NCBI RefSeq assembly: GCF_013214175.1
Contig: NZ_JABSPA010000011.1
Location: forward strand, 1-64,000
DNA length: 64,000 bases
Origin: Colwellia sp.
GTDB lineage: Bacteria; Pseudomonadota; Gammaproteobacteria; Enterobacterales; Alteromonadaceae
Direction of reading: 5' to 3'
The stretch's first letter is position 1. Every line of letters starts with the position of its first letter. The notes beneath the pieces are model-generated. The model searched no databases. It was given only the letters and a program-made list of their open reading frames with translations, and was not told the origin of the DNA. Made by a program: the position numbers and the translations under genes. Shown here piece by piece: positions 21,545 through 30,818 of this stretch.

Positions 21545-24500
21545 TATTTTTTCTCCTGAGCAGCTTTAGCAGCTGTTTTTTTAGCTGCTGGTTTACTTGG
21601 TTTTTTGGCTGCCTGTTTAACGACCACTTGATATAAATCCTGATAAATAAATTCAAGGTCAGCTTGATGCATAGCGTACTGCGGGCACTCTGGCCAAAAG
21701 TAACTCAGATAATCATCATCACTTAAACCGCGTGTACTCATATCCCCTAACCAAATACCTTCAAAACGAGCTTGTGTCATTTCGGTTAGTTGACCTCGTT
21801 TTTTAGTAAACACCTTCTCTGCCAATTCGCCGTTTAACAACAAGGGTTGTTGTTGGCCTTTAAAAAACATCGTTATAAGGTTAACCAGCTTTGTTTTTGC
21901 ATCATTAATATTAGCGACAGCAAACTGCTCTACTTTCTGCACTTTGGTATTAAAATATAAGCCAATAGTTTCAGTGACTTGTTGTAATTTTTTCGAGTCG
22001 CTGTCGGCAACGCAGTTATCTTTGGGACTCGTTAGTTCATTAGCAATAAGTTGATCTTGCCAAACCTGTACCACGAGTTGATTGAAGTACATGGTGAATT
22101 TATCTTTAGCTTTAGCACTGGAACTACGATAGTGCACCAACAAATTATGCTTAACGGCTAATTGGCAGGTTAAAGTGACAGTTACTCTATCGCTACCTAT
22201 GCCATCAACAGTAAGGTCTAAAGTACAGTTAATGATCTCTGGGTTATCACAACTTAGTTTGTTTATTTCAGCGCTAAATTGCTGCACATCTTGCTGATAA
22301 TCATTAAATAGGGTTGCTGTTGTCGGTAAATCGGGGAATTTACCCGATAACTGCGCCCGGGTTAATGCCTCAGCAGATTCATCGCCTTCTAATTCGGCTT
22401 TGAGTAAGTCTTGTCGTAATAAGTAGCTTTGCAAGTGATTAACACTAAAAGGCTCAACATCTTCGAGCAAACTATGATCATTATCGAAATATAAATTAAA
22501 CTGCTGTTGAGCAAACATTTTTGTCGGGTGCTGATAAAAACGTATTAATTGCTGGCCAGACAAACTCAGCTCTGTCGGTCTTTCTGGTGCTTGCATGGCT
22601 AGTGGTGCAGAATCATTGCTTGAGCTATGATTAACAGCCGAACTGTCTTTATCAGCTTTGCTTTGTCCAAGTGCTAACCAATTGGCATCAAAACTTGGCC
22701 ATTTACCTTGATAGTTGTCGACACTAAATGCTTGCATGGCTAATTGGTAGATACCCTGGGGCTGAACACCGCCATCACTACTGTTGTCTGACTTGTCGGC
22801 ATTTTCGGTATTGCCTTCTGAGAAATTCCAACCGTAGCCTTGGGCTAAATATTCCATCAACTCTTTTACTACCAGTGACGGTTGTTTCTCACTATTATTT
22901 TTGATATTTCGCCCTTGATAGCTTAGGTATAACGAATTTCTAGCGGAAATAATCGCTTCTAAAAATAAGTACCTGTCATCACCGCGGCGTGACCTATCGC
23001 CCAATTGAGCCTTAGAAAGCGACATAAGATCAAAGCCTAACGCTTGGCGTTGCCGAGGAAAGTGACCATCATTTAAACCTAATACCGCGATAACTTTAAA
23101 AGGAATACTGCGCATAGGTAACATAGAGCAAAAAGTCACCTGACCGACCATAAACTGCTTACTGGCATCACCTTGACTAAAGTGTTGGCTTAAATAATCA
23201 ACGACAATTAATAAAGAGATGTCATCTTCAAAATGCGCATGGTGACAATGTTCAACCAGACCAGCAATGGCTTGTTCAATCACCATCAGGCTATTTTCAT
23301 TGCTAACGTTGTCGACATCAACTCGACTAAATAAGCTACTCATCTGCTCAAGTAAAAAGCTTTGCCATTGTATAGCGGTGCGAGAGCGCTGCAGGTTCTC
23401 ACTAAAATAATGTAATTGCTCGATAAAGAGCATCAACTGACCCAGTAACACGCCATCACTGCCTTCAACATTACTCAGCAACAATTGTTCTTGATAAATT
23501 TGTTCACTGTCGGCATAAGCAAAGCCACGTAATAAACGTGACAAACCTTGTTGCCAAGTAAAAGCAGCGTTGGCTTGTGGTCCCAGCAATGATTGCTTGT
23601 GAGTTAAATCTAAACCCCAATGAACCGTTGCTTGCTCTAGCCAAGCAGTGATCTTAACTAAGTCTTCCCCGTTAATAGCAAAGTTGCTCGCCATGGCTGG
23701 TAAGCGTAAAAACGCTAACAATTGTGAAACACCAAATCGGCTGTCGGGTAAGCTTAGTAACTCAGTAAAAGCGGCAACTAAAGGATCGCTATCTTTAGCG
23801 CTGCGATCAGCAATGGAACAAGGCAATGGCGGTACTTCGCCCGCTATATCTTGCCAACCACGAGTAAAGACAGCGTTTACATAAGGGGCGTATTCTTCAA
23901 TTTGTGGGCACATCACCAAAATATCTTTGGGTGTTAAGCTTTTATCGTCGTTAAATTGATGTAATAAGTAGTCGTGTAGTGCTTGGACTTCCCGTAAGGC
24001 GCTATGACAGCTAGTGATAACAATGGAGTCGTCTTGGCCAGTAGTTCTCTTGGCTTCATTTTCATCATTTTCGGCGTAAATCCGAGCATCAGAGAGTGAG
24101 AGAATATCATTTTGCAGCTGATGTAAAACACTGGTCGTTTCTGCAAGTTCATTACTTGCTTGAGCACTCGGCTGAGCACTTTTAGCTTGCTCAAATAAAT
24201 CAATATCTATAGTACTGTAATTTTGCAGCATTGAGATAAATTCACGACCCTGCTGGCCTAAATTAGCCAATAGTGGATTACCGACAAAGTTTTGTACATC
24301 ACTCTCATCTGCTGAAACACCATCCGACCATTGTGATAACTTATTCAACGCATGCTTTTCAGTCATTGCTTGTTTATCGGTAATGATGTCTCCCCAATAA
24401 GAGAAACACGGATTAAGGTGAAAAAAGTGGACTTCAACATGTTCACTCAAGGCATTAAGAAAATCTAACCACATTGGTGCCATGGTATTAAGACCAAAGA

Positions 24501-25179
24501 AACTAATACGTGGCGGAATAAGGTCTTTTTTGTTGGCAATATTAGCTATGGCATCATTGAGTAATTCAACCGGATTATAAGCTAGCTGGTCAATTAACAA
24601 GCGCCATAATTTGCCTTGCCATTTATGTTCGCTGCTCGCTATTTTTTCTAGCCCTTCAAGTTCAAAATTACCTTTTTGCCAATTGTCTAACCACTGAGGT
24701 CTAAAAATTAAATACTGCTCATACAAATCGGCTAATTGTGTGGCTAATTGATAGCGTTTTAACTGGGCATGTTTACTTTCTTTATTTGCAGTATTATCAC
24801 TAGTCTCTGCTGAGTCTTCACCACGCCAATAGTGGGTGGCTTGACTGAAATCTTCATCCTCAACCACACAATCTAAGGCTAAAAGTGCATGAATACGCCA
24901 ACAAAGCACCTCTCTTGAGTAAGGTGACTGATCAGGCACCTTGTCTTCGCTAGCTAGCGAGCGTATTAACTTCCATAAAAATTGCGCAGGTAACGCGTAA
25001 CGCATATTCATGCTAATACCCCGATCTTTGGCGATAGCTAAGTTAAGCCAATGCTGCATACCGGCATTTTGCACAACAATGACTTCTTGATTAAATACAC
25101 CTAGGGGGGAAAGTTGCGATATTTTGTTGAGCAAGAGCAACAAATTTTCCATTTTGTTGGCAGGATAAAGATGGATCAA
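21544..25179 (-). CDS. recC: RecBCD exonuclease V, gamma subunit RecC
   Basis: A 1211-residue inactive helicase/nuclease fold that recognises Chi and splits the DNA strands. The start IHLYPANKMENLLLLL aligns with the E. coli N-terminus and uses TTG (25179). Diagnostic blocks are IVVQNAGMQHWLNL, FFHLNPCFSYWGDI, IAVLGLNDGHFPRQ and GDRSRRGDDRYLFLEAI. An unusual Lys/Ala-rich tail (KKPSKPAAKKTAAKAAQEKK) ends the protein and could bind nucleic acid. recC-recB-recD are contiguous; the ptrA gene found between recC and recB in E. coli is absent. Confidence 0.96.
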   Translation of the reverse strand: MIHLYPANKMENLLLLLNKISQLSPLGVFNQEVIVVQNAGMQHWLNLAIAKDRGISMNMRYALPAQFLWKLIRSLASEDKVPDQSPYSREVLCWRIHALLALDCVVEDEDFSQATHYWRGEDSAETSDNTANKESKHAQLKRYQLATQLADLYEQYLIFRPQWLDNWQKGNFELEGLEKIASSEHKWQGKLWRLLIDQLAYNPVELLNDAIANIANKKDLIPPRISFFGLNTMAPMWLDFLNALSEHVEVHFFHLNPCFSYWGDIITDKQAMTEKHALNKLSQWSDGVSADESDVQNFVGNPLLANLGQQGREFISMLQNYSTIDIDLFEQAKSAQPSAQASNELAETTSVLHQLQNDILSLSDARIYAENDENEAKRTTGQDDSIVITSCHSALREVQALHDYLLHQFNDDKSLTPKDILVMCPQIEEYAPYVNAVFTRGWQDIAGEVPPLPCSIADRSAKDSDPLVAAFTELLSLPDSRFGVSQLLAFLRLPAMASNFAINGEDLVKITAWLEQATVHWGLDLTHKQSLLGPQANAAFTWQQGLSRLLRGFAYADSEQIYQEQLLLSNVEGSDGVLLGQLMLFIEQLHYFSENLQRSRTAIQWQSFLLEQMSSLFSRVDVDNVSNENSLMVIEQAIAGLVEHCHHAHFEDDISLLIVVDYLSQHFSQGDASKQFMVGQVTFCSMLPMRSIPFKVIAVLGLNDGHFPRQRQALGFDLMSLSKAQLGDRSRRGDDRYLFLEAIISARNSLYLSYQGRNIKNNSEKQPSLVVKELMEYLAQGYGWNFSEGNTENADKSDNSSDGGVQPQGIYQLAMQAFSVDNYQGKWPSFDANWLALGQSKADKDSSAVNHSSSNDSAPLAMQAPERPTELSLSGQQLIRFYQHPTKMFAQQQFNLYFDNDHSLLEDVEPFSVNHLQSYLLRQDLLKAELEGDESAEALTRAQLSGKFPDLPTTATLFNDYQQDVQQFSAEINKLSCDNPEIINCTLDLTVDGIGSDRVTVTLTCQLAVKHNLLVHYRSSSAKAKDKFTMYFNQLVVQVWQDQLIANELTSPKDNCVADSDSKKLQQVTETIGLYFNTKVQKVEQFAVANINDAKTKLVNLITMFFKGQQQPLLLNGELAEKVFTKKRGQLTEMTQARFEGIWLGDMSTRGLSDDDYLSYFWPECPQYAMHQADLEFIYQDLYQVVVKQAAKKPSKPAAKKTAAKAAQEKK

Positions 25180-25467
25180 GATAATGCCTTAATTGTAAAT
25201 GACTCTGCTTGCCTGTTGCTAAAAACCCTCATTACGACATGAGAAAACAAGCAATTAAATTACCTTAAATTTAACCATAAGGCGTTAAAGAATACGAGGA
25301 AAATTAGTTATATATCTAAGTATTCAGCCACTTTTATTTCGCGCCAGATTACACTTTTTAACAAAATCACACACTGTTTCGACATTTTGTTAACAAAACA
25401 GTCACCGAAGAAAATACGCTTATTGGTTACATTAGCTTTCATCAAATCTGCTGCCAAACGACAACTA
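25180..25467. other. Divergent intergenic region between recC and the adenylation operon
   Basis: 288 bases that must hold promoters for recC (minus) and the plus-strand operon. No strong promoter or operator could be singled out by eye. AT-rich runs such as CATTTTGTTAACAAAACAG (25384-25402) include a small palindrome around GTTAAC. Confidence 0.4.
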
Positions 25468-27303
25468 ATGAATTTATATCAAGCAAGCTTTGCAACATCC
25501 GCAAAGCAGTTCCCCAATAATATCGCACTTTATGTTGAATCAAGCGCAACAATAAAGAACAAGGTAAAAAGCAAAACTTTTACTTACCAAGCTTTATTTG
25601 AACTCAGTCAACAATGGGCAAAAAGCATTAGTTATTTTAATAATGGACATTGCCCAGTGGCTATTTATGGTGGCCGACAATGGCATATGTACGCCGGCAT
25701 ACTAGCCATTCTTGCGAGTGATAACGCCTATGTTCCGCTAAATATCAAACAACCGGCTAAGCGAAATAACAAGGTATTATCTGAAATTAATAGCCAAGTA
25801 CTTTTGGTTGCTGATAACGAAGACCCAACCGAGATATTGCAACAGATTGAACAGCCATTAGTTGTGCTTTATTTAGGAACAGATACACCTAGTTGGCTAA
25901 CTAATAACAAACATTATCAGTGTTTTAATATTGGCGATGCTAACTTAATCACAGCCAACTCAATGACACCTTCTTCAGCAATAGGTACTTCTATGCCTAC
26001 TGCCATCAACACCACTGATATAAGCCCGATTACCTCTGCAGCAACTGAATCAACTGAATCAACGAATGGGAAAAATACGCTATTAACTCAGAGCTCTGAT
26101 GCTTATATCTTATTTACTTCTGGCAGTACCGGAACACCAAAAGGCATTGCCGTTAGTCATCAAAATATTATCAATCATCTTCATCGCCTCGATAAGTTAT
26201 TAAAGTTAACAGCAAAAGATAAAGTCAGTCAGTTTTTTGAATTAACCTTTGATTTATCCGTGCATGATATGTTCAGTTGTTGGCACAAAGGTGCTGCACT
26301 CTATATTATTCCAGCAGAGCAGCTTATCTGTCCTATGGCATTTATTCAAAAACACCAATTAACTGTTTTTTCTGCCGTTGCTTCAGCTTTATCTTTTATG
26401 GATAAAATGCGCTTACTAAAACCACAGCAGTTACCTAGCCTAAGACTAAGCTGCTTTGGTGGTGAAAAACTGCTAACCAACCAGGCGCTAAAGTGGCAGG
26501 CATGTGCCCATAAAAGCCGAGTAATTAATCTTTATGGACCAACAGAGTGCACAATTACCGCCACTTACTTTGAATTAACGGATAAGAAAACAATCACCTC
26601 AGCGTCGGTACCCATAGGTCAAGCGCTGCCTGGATTAACGGCGATATTGGTAACTGACAACAAAAAGATCACTACCAGCAATACCTTAGCCGAGTTGTAC
26701 CTAGCTGGAGATCAACTTGTTAGTGGCTATTACCAAAACAAAGAGAAAACAGTACAAGCTTTTATCACTCTATCAAGCCCGTTAACTCAGACACCAACAC
26801 GTTTCTACCGTACCGGCGACATAGTCTATTATGACGAGCAAAAAAACATTGTTTTTCATGGCCGTAACGATCACCAATTTAAAGTATCAGGTCACCGTGT
26901 CGAAGCCGCCGAGATTGAGGCTGCCATAGTTAGTTTTTCCAACGATATTTCTTGGTGTGTTGTTTCTGCACAAACTGAACAGAGCGGTAATACCAAGATC
27001 ATAGCTTTCATTGAATACAAGCAACACTCATCCTCTTGTTCAGCTTCTACTTCAGGTTCAGGTTCAGGTTCAAACTTAGGCTTAGGCAATCACCAAGACA
27101 CTATTAGCGCACTAAGAAAACATTGTTTACAGCATTTACCCGCTTATATGGTGCCTGATGAGTTTAATCTCCAGCAACATTTACCCCGTAATATCAGTGG
27201 CAAAGTGGATATCAAAGCACTACTGAGTGGTACCCATAGTGATAGTAATAATTACAACAATAGTGACAGCATTAAAAGCAGCAAGAATAAGGAGACAATA
27301 TAA
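25468..27303 (+). CDS. AlmE/DltA-like amino-acid-adenylating enzyme
   Basis: About 611 residues from ATG 25468 (MNLYQASFATSAKQFPNNIA); the reading frame extends to a TTG at 25387, but the added residues do not resemble the family. Adenylation-domain motifs are complete: A3 YILFTSGSTGTPKGIAVSH, A4 FDLSVHDMF, A5 NLYGPTECTITA, A7 FYRTGDIV, A8 DHQFKVSGHRVEAAEIEAAI, and A10 NISGKVDIKAL with the catalytic Lys. FDLSVxD is shared with DltA-type enzymes that activate small amino acids (Ala/Gly). There is no built-in carrier or condensation domain; a separate carrier follows with a one-base overlap. Substrate assignment is inference. Confidence 0.82.
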   Translation: MNLYQASFATSAKQFPNNIALYVESSATIKNKVKSKTFTYQALFELSQQWAKSISYFNNGHCPVAIYGGRQWHMYAGILAILASDNAYVPLNIKQPAKRNNKVLSEINSQVLLVADNEDPTEILQQIEQPLVVLYLGTDTPSWLTNNKHYQCFNIGDANLITANSMTPSSAIGTSMPTAINTTDISPITSAATESTESTNGKNTLLTQSSDAYILFTSGSTGTPKGIAVSHQNIINHLHRLDKLLKLTAKDKVSQFFELTFDLSVHDMFSCWHKGAALYIIPAEQLICPMAFIQKHQLTVFSAVASALSFMDKMRLLKPQQLPSLRLSCFGGEKLLTNQALKWQACAHKSRVINLYGPTECTITATYFELTDKKTITSASVPIGQALPGLTAILVTDNKKITTSNTLAELYLAGDQLVSGYYQNKEKTVQAFITLSSPLTQTPTRFYRTGDIVYYDEQKNIVFHGRNDHQFKVSGHRVEAAEIEAAIVSFSNDISWCVVSAQTEQSGNTKIIAFIEYKQHSSSCSASTSGSGSGSNLGLGNHQDTISALRKHCLQHLPAYMVPDEFNLQQHLPRNISGKVDIKALLSGTHSDSNNYNNSDSIKSSKNKETI

Positions 27304-27533
27304 TGTCAATACAACAAAGTATCATTCAGTTCATTGAAGAAAAGACCCATAGCCCGTTAATAGATCTAACTGACAACTTACTTGGCACAATAAAATCATT
27401 CGATTTCATGATGCTTATGCTGGAACTCGAACAGAAATTCAAGCTGAAATTGCCCTTTGAGCAGGCACTTAGCACTAATTTAAGACAAATAGATGAGTTT
27501 ATCTGCTGGGTTGAGTTGCACCATGAAAGTTAA
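27303..27533 (+). CDS. AlmF-like aminoacyl carrier protein
   Basis: A 76-residue four-helix carrier protein. The phosphopantetheine serine is in IKSFDFMMLMLELEQKF, the standard (D/x)S(F/L)DFxxLxxELE context at about residue 32. It should be loaded by the upstream adenylation enzyme. ATG 27303 overlaps the last base of that gene's stop (TAATG), and the acyltransferase start overlaps its 3' end by 11 bases, so the three are translationally coupled. Confidence 0.85.
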   Translation: MSIQQSIIQFIEEKTHSPLIDLTDNLLGTIKSFDFMMLMLELEQKFKLKLPFEQALSTNLRQIDEFICWVELHHES

Positions 27534-28470
27534 CAACGCCAGCAAGTCTCCATCCACAGATATAACAAACTCAAAACGAAGCTTAATAAAGCAGAAAACA
27601 ATTAGTCTTGGCATAAGATTATTAGTGAGTACTTTATTGAAGTTAACTAGAAACAGAAGAAAAAAATTGGTCCAAAATATTGGTAAAACAATATTACGTT
27701 TTGCCAATAAAACCAGAAAACGAGCGATAAACAATATTATTAACGCCATGCCTGAACTCAGTATCAAAGAAGCTACTGACTTGGCCTTTGACGCTTATGG
27801 GAATTGTGCCTATGGCGTTGCCGAATCATTTTGGTTATCACAAGTTGAACCAGATATTTTTTGTGATGAAGAAACCTTACAAATTTTACAATCAGGCACA
27901 GGTGCTTGCATTGCTACCATGCATATAGGCTGCTACGAAGCAGTTCCGCTTGCGGTGGCTAAATTTGCTAAACAATCCGTTACCTTAACTAACATCCCTG
28001 ATTTTTTAGCGGATACAATGGACTTTTATTCTGAGGTAAATATTACCGCCATCAACAAAAAGTCTGAAAATGCTTTTAGCGAGTTAGTAACAAGGGCAGG
28101 AAATAATGCGTATATTTCTTTGCATTGCGATCTTTATGCCAACCAAACTGAAGTAACCTTTTTTGGACAAAAAACTAAAGCCCCCTCAGGCGTCGTTTTA
28201 CTCGCAAAGTTGACTAAAAAACCATTATTACTTGCCTATGCGGTCTATCAAGACGATGGCCAAGTACAAGTTTTTTTTGAAACGTTAACAAGTGATAAAT
28301 TGGCCGAACAAAATACTGAGCAAAAAGCCGAGCAAGAAACAACGCAAGAAAGTGAGCAAACTGTTGAGCAAGTGATGGCACAAATTTACCAACGCTTCGA
28401 GCAGATAATTAGACAATACCCAAGTCAATGGTATTGGTCATATAACCGATGGAAAAACTACTCATCATGA
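27523..28470 (+). CDS. AlmG/LpxL-like acyltransferase-fold protein
   Basis: About 315 residues from ATG 27523 (MKVNNASKS). It belongs to the lipid A late acyltransferase (LpxL/LpxM) superfamily: the HX4E motif is ATMHIGCYEAVPLA, a middle block reads FFGQKTKAPSGVVLLAK, and the end YPSQWYWSYNRWKNY matches the PxQWxWxxxRWK signature. A basic, hydrophobic N-terminus suggests inner-membrane attachment. In V. cholerae the LpxL relative AlmG transfers glycine from a carrier to lipid A; by context that is the best guess, with ordinary lipid acylation the alternative. A Glu/Gln-rich insertion (QNTEQKAEQETTQESEQ) precedes the C-terminal motif. Confidence 0.78.
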   Translation: MKVNNASKSPSTDITNSKRSLIKQKTISLGIRLLVSTLLKLTRNRRKKLVQNIGKTILRFANKTRKRAINNIINAMPELSIKEATDLAFDAYGNCAYGVAESFWLSQVEPDIFCDEETLQILQSGTGACIATMHIGCYEAVPLAVAKFAKQSVTLTNIPDFLADTMDFYSEVNITAINKKSENAFSELVTRAGNNAYISLHCDLYANQTEVTFFGQKTKAPSGVVLLAKLTKKPLLLAYAVYQDDGQVQVFFETLTSDKLAEQNTEQKAEQETTQESEQTVEQVMAQIYQRFEQIIRQYPSQWYWSYNRWKNYSS

Positions 28471-30287
28471 TAAGCAATATAAATAGTTTAGAGCAATCAT
28501 CAAATAAGTCTGCAAGCAACACTGTAAATACTATTTCAAGTAAGGCTTCAAATAAGGCAGAAAAAAAAAGCGCTATATTATATCGCCGATTACTGTCTTA
28601 TTATCTAGTACATAAAAAGCTTATTTTCATTGCCTTGCTGGCCTTGTGTTTATTTAGCTTGGTTGATGCTGGCATGATTTATTTCATCAAACCTCTAATT
28701 GATCAAGGCTTAGGAAAAGCCGATAGTAATACCTTACAACTAGGCGCTTTATTAGTCATAGGCATTTTTTTGTTACGTGGTTTGGCAAGTTTTAGCTCTA
28801 ACTATGCAATTGCCTATGTCAGCAGCAAGGTGACTTATCAAATAAGGCAACAAGCTTTTAATAAATTATTATATTTACCCAGAGCATTTTTTGATAACAA
28901 TAGCCGTGGCAGTCTTATTGCCAAATTAATCTATGATAGTGAGCAACTAGCTCAAGCGTTTTCCAGTGCTGTAGTTATTGTCATCCGAGAGTCTGTCATT
29001 ATCTTAGTATTATTAACTATGATGTTTTACAACAGTTGGCAATTATCGCTAACTTTCCTTGTTATAGCCCCGATAATCGCGTTGATTATTAAGAAGGTAT
29101 CCAAGCGTTTTAAAATAATTAGCCGCAGATTACAGAGCAGTATGGGAGAAGTCAGTAAAGCAACAGAGCAAGCAATTGTAAACCAACAAGAAATAATACT
29201 ATTAAATACTAGCGGTCAAATAAGCAGTCAATTTGAGAAAACAAATAATCATAACCGCCAACAAAACATGAAGTTACAAGCGACAACTGCAGTAAGTAAC
29301 CCGGTAATTCAACTTATTGCCTCGTTTGCTATTGCTGCGGTACTACTACTTGCCAGTAATGAGCAAGTACTTAATCAATTATCCCCTGGCACGTTTACCC
29401 TCGTTTTAATTGCCATGGCTTCATTGCTCAAACCATTAAAGCAATTAAGTAATATTAATCAACACTTGCAAAAAGGTTTAACTGCAGCAAGCAGCTTATT
29501 CAATTTTCTAGATGAAAAAGAAGAAAATGATACTGGCAGCACGCCATTATTAGCACCATGTTCAAACATCACTTTCAAGAATGTATCTTTCACCTATAAA
29601 GGTAAAAATCAACCGGCATTAAAACAGTTTTCAGTAAATATAAAAGGCGGTACCCGTGTTGCCTTTGTTGGTGAATCTGGCAGCGGTAAAAGCACCCTAG
29701 CCCGCTTATTATTACGTCTATATCAATCTCCCCAGCAAAGCATTTTCATCAATGGTATTGCCATTGAAAAATATAGCTTAGCTTCACTTAGAGCACAGTT
29801 TGCTTTTGTATCACAAGATATTGTTTTAATAGACGACACCCTAGCAAACAATATCCGTTTTGGCTGTAATCGCCAGGTATCAAACGAAGAAGTTGAGCAA
29901 GCCGCAAGAGATGCAAATGTGACAGAATTTGCTGAAGAGCTTGCCTTAGGGATGAATACACCCATAGGAGAAAATGGTCGCAATTTATCGGGCGGGCAAC
30001 GACAGCGTATTGCCATAGCTCGTGCGTTTTTACGTGATGCTAGCATTATCATCTTAGATGAAGCGACTTCTGCCTTAGACAACCATAGTGAACAACATAT
30101 ACAACAAGCTTTTACTCGTCTTAGTAAAGGCAAAACCTTACTGATTATTGCTCATAAGTTATCAAGCATCAAAAGTGCCGATGAAATTGTTGTGCTCAAC
30201 AAAGGGGAATTAGTGGAACAAGGCACTCATATAGAGCTACTCGCTAAAGCAGGCTATTACCAAGCCTTGCACCAGAAAAATGATTGA
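28467..30287 (+). CDS. MsbA-type ABC exporter (fused membrane and ATPase domains)
   Basis: About 606 residues. A Ser/Asn-rich N-terminal leader is followed by six membrane segments from residue ~45 (LIFIALLALCLFSLVDAGMI) to ~300. The nucleotide-binding domain has Walker A FVGESGSGKSTLA, signature NLSGGQRQRIAIARA, Walker B IIILDEATSALD and the H-loop IIAHKLSSIKSADEI. The closest family is lipid/LPS flippase MsbA. ATG 28467 overlaps the acyltransferase stop (ATGA). As the last gene of the operon it probably flips the lipid modified by the upstream enzymes; whether it replaces or supplements the housekeeping MsbA is unknown. Confidence 0.85.
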   Translation: MISNINSLEQSSNKSASNTVNTISSKASNKAEKKSAILYRRLLSYYLVHKKLIFIALLALCLFSLVDAGMIYFIKPLIDQGLGKADSNTLQLGALLVIGIFLLRGLASFSSNYAIAYVSSKVTYQIRQQAFNKLLYLPRAFFDNNSRGSLIAKLIYDSEQLAQAFSSAVVIVIRESVIILVLLTMMFYNSWQLSLTFLVIAPIIALIIKKVSKRFKIISRRLQSSMGEVSKATEQAIVNQQEIILLNTSGQISSQFEKTNNHNRQQNMKLQATTAVSNPVIQLIASFAIAAVLLLASNEQVLNQLSPGTFTLVLIAMASLLKPLKQLSNINQHLQKGLTAASSLFNFLDEKEENDTGSTPLLAPCSNITFKNVSFTYKGKNQPALKQFSVNIKGGTRVAFVGESGSGKSTLARLLLRLYQSPQQSIFINGIAIEKYSLASLRAQFAFVSQDIVLIDDTLANNIRFGCNRQVSNEEVEQAARDANVTEFAEELALGMNTPIGENGRNLSGGQRQRIAIARAFLRDASIIILDEATSALDNHSEQHIQQAFTRLSKGKTLLIIAHKLSSIKSADEIVVLNKGELVEQGTHIELLAKAGYYQALHQKND

Positions 30288-30439
30288 GTTAGGTATTACT
30301 GTACAAGCTAAATAAAGATGGAAACTGACAATTTTATGTATTAAACGAAAATTATCTTTCTTTAGATCAACTGATCGCTAAAAGAAGATATTGATAGGTG
30401 AATTTTAATTCCTACTTTTTCTTGCAAGAGCTAACTTCA

Positions 30440-30479
30440 AGCTAATGTCTGCTATCTGCAAAGATGGCTGACATTAGCT
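30440..30479 (+). repeat. Long stem-loop with GCAA tetraloop
   Basis: AGCTAATGTC pairs with GACATTAGCT over ten bases, and the inner stem GCTATCT/AGATGGC with one U-G pair closes a GCAA loop on the plus-strand RNA. No T-tract follows. A related hairpin with conserved stem core lies at 38743-38772. It belongs to the dispersed structured repeat family of this region. Confidence 0.65.
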
Positions 30480-30594
30480 TATATGCTCTAAGGCGCTAAC
30501 GCCCCCCTTTCCGAGATAGTTCTAACAGTCACTATTACCACAAAGAAGACATTAGCAGTTTTATGGAAATTAGGTTTCAAATTAGATTTTGTAT

Positions 30595-30693
30595 CGATAA
30601 CGCTCACTTAAGCGGACAAAAATTATTGGCTATACTTGTTGAGGTACGAAACAAAGCCAACTGTTTTTGTTCCGACTTAAAGTGCTTGTATGC
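30595..30693 (-). other. Degenerate attC site
   Basis: The plus strand reads CGATAACGCTCACTTAAGC, then arms ATTGGCTAT and AAAGCCAACTG, then GACTTAAAGTGCTTGTATGC. Layout and arms match the good attC sites, but the expected GTTAG end is changed to GTATGC, so the far core is lost. No associated cassette gene remains on the high-coordinate side. Confidence 0.6.
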
Positions 30694-30818
30694 ATTAATT
30701 CAAAAATTATTATTAGTTCTGTTTTTACTTCAAATAATCAGAAACATTCAGAAGATTGTTGCTCTGCTAAACAAAAAAGGCGAGTTTTTAACATCACCTT
30801 TTTCGAACTTTATGGTTT

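Larger units (their letters stand above)
30288..30818. other. Gene-free stretch with a hairpin, repeat end and attC remnant
   Basis: About 530 bases with no credible gene. It holds a strong hairpin (30440-30479), one end of the dispersed repeat (ACCACAAAGAAGACATTAGC, 30537-30556), and a degenerate attC (30595-30693). A short frame across the attC (30563-30826) is an accident of the structure. Confidence 0.6.

Noticed and set aside
25387..25467. Upstream extension of the adenylating enzyme to a TTG
   Set aside because: The extra 27 residues do not resemble adenylation domains and have no ribosome site; ATG 25468 fits the family start better.
26892..27089. Glu/Pro-rich open frame on the minus strand within the adenylating-enzyme gene
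   Set aside because: It is the antisense of the Ser/Gly repeat (SGSGSGS) coding stretch and has no independent support.
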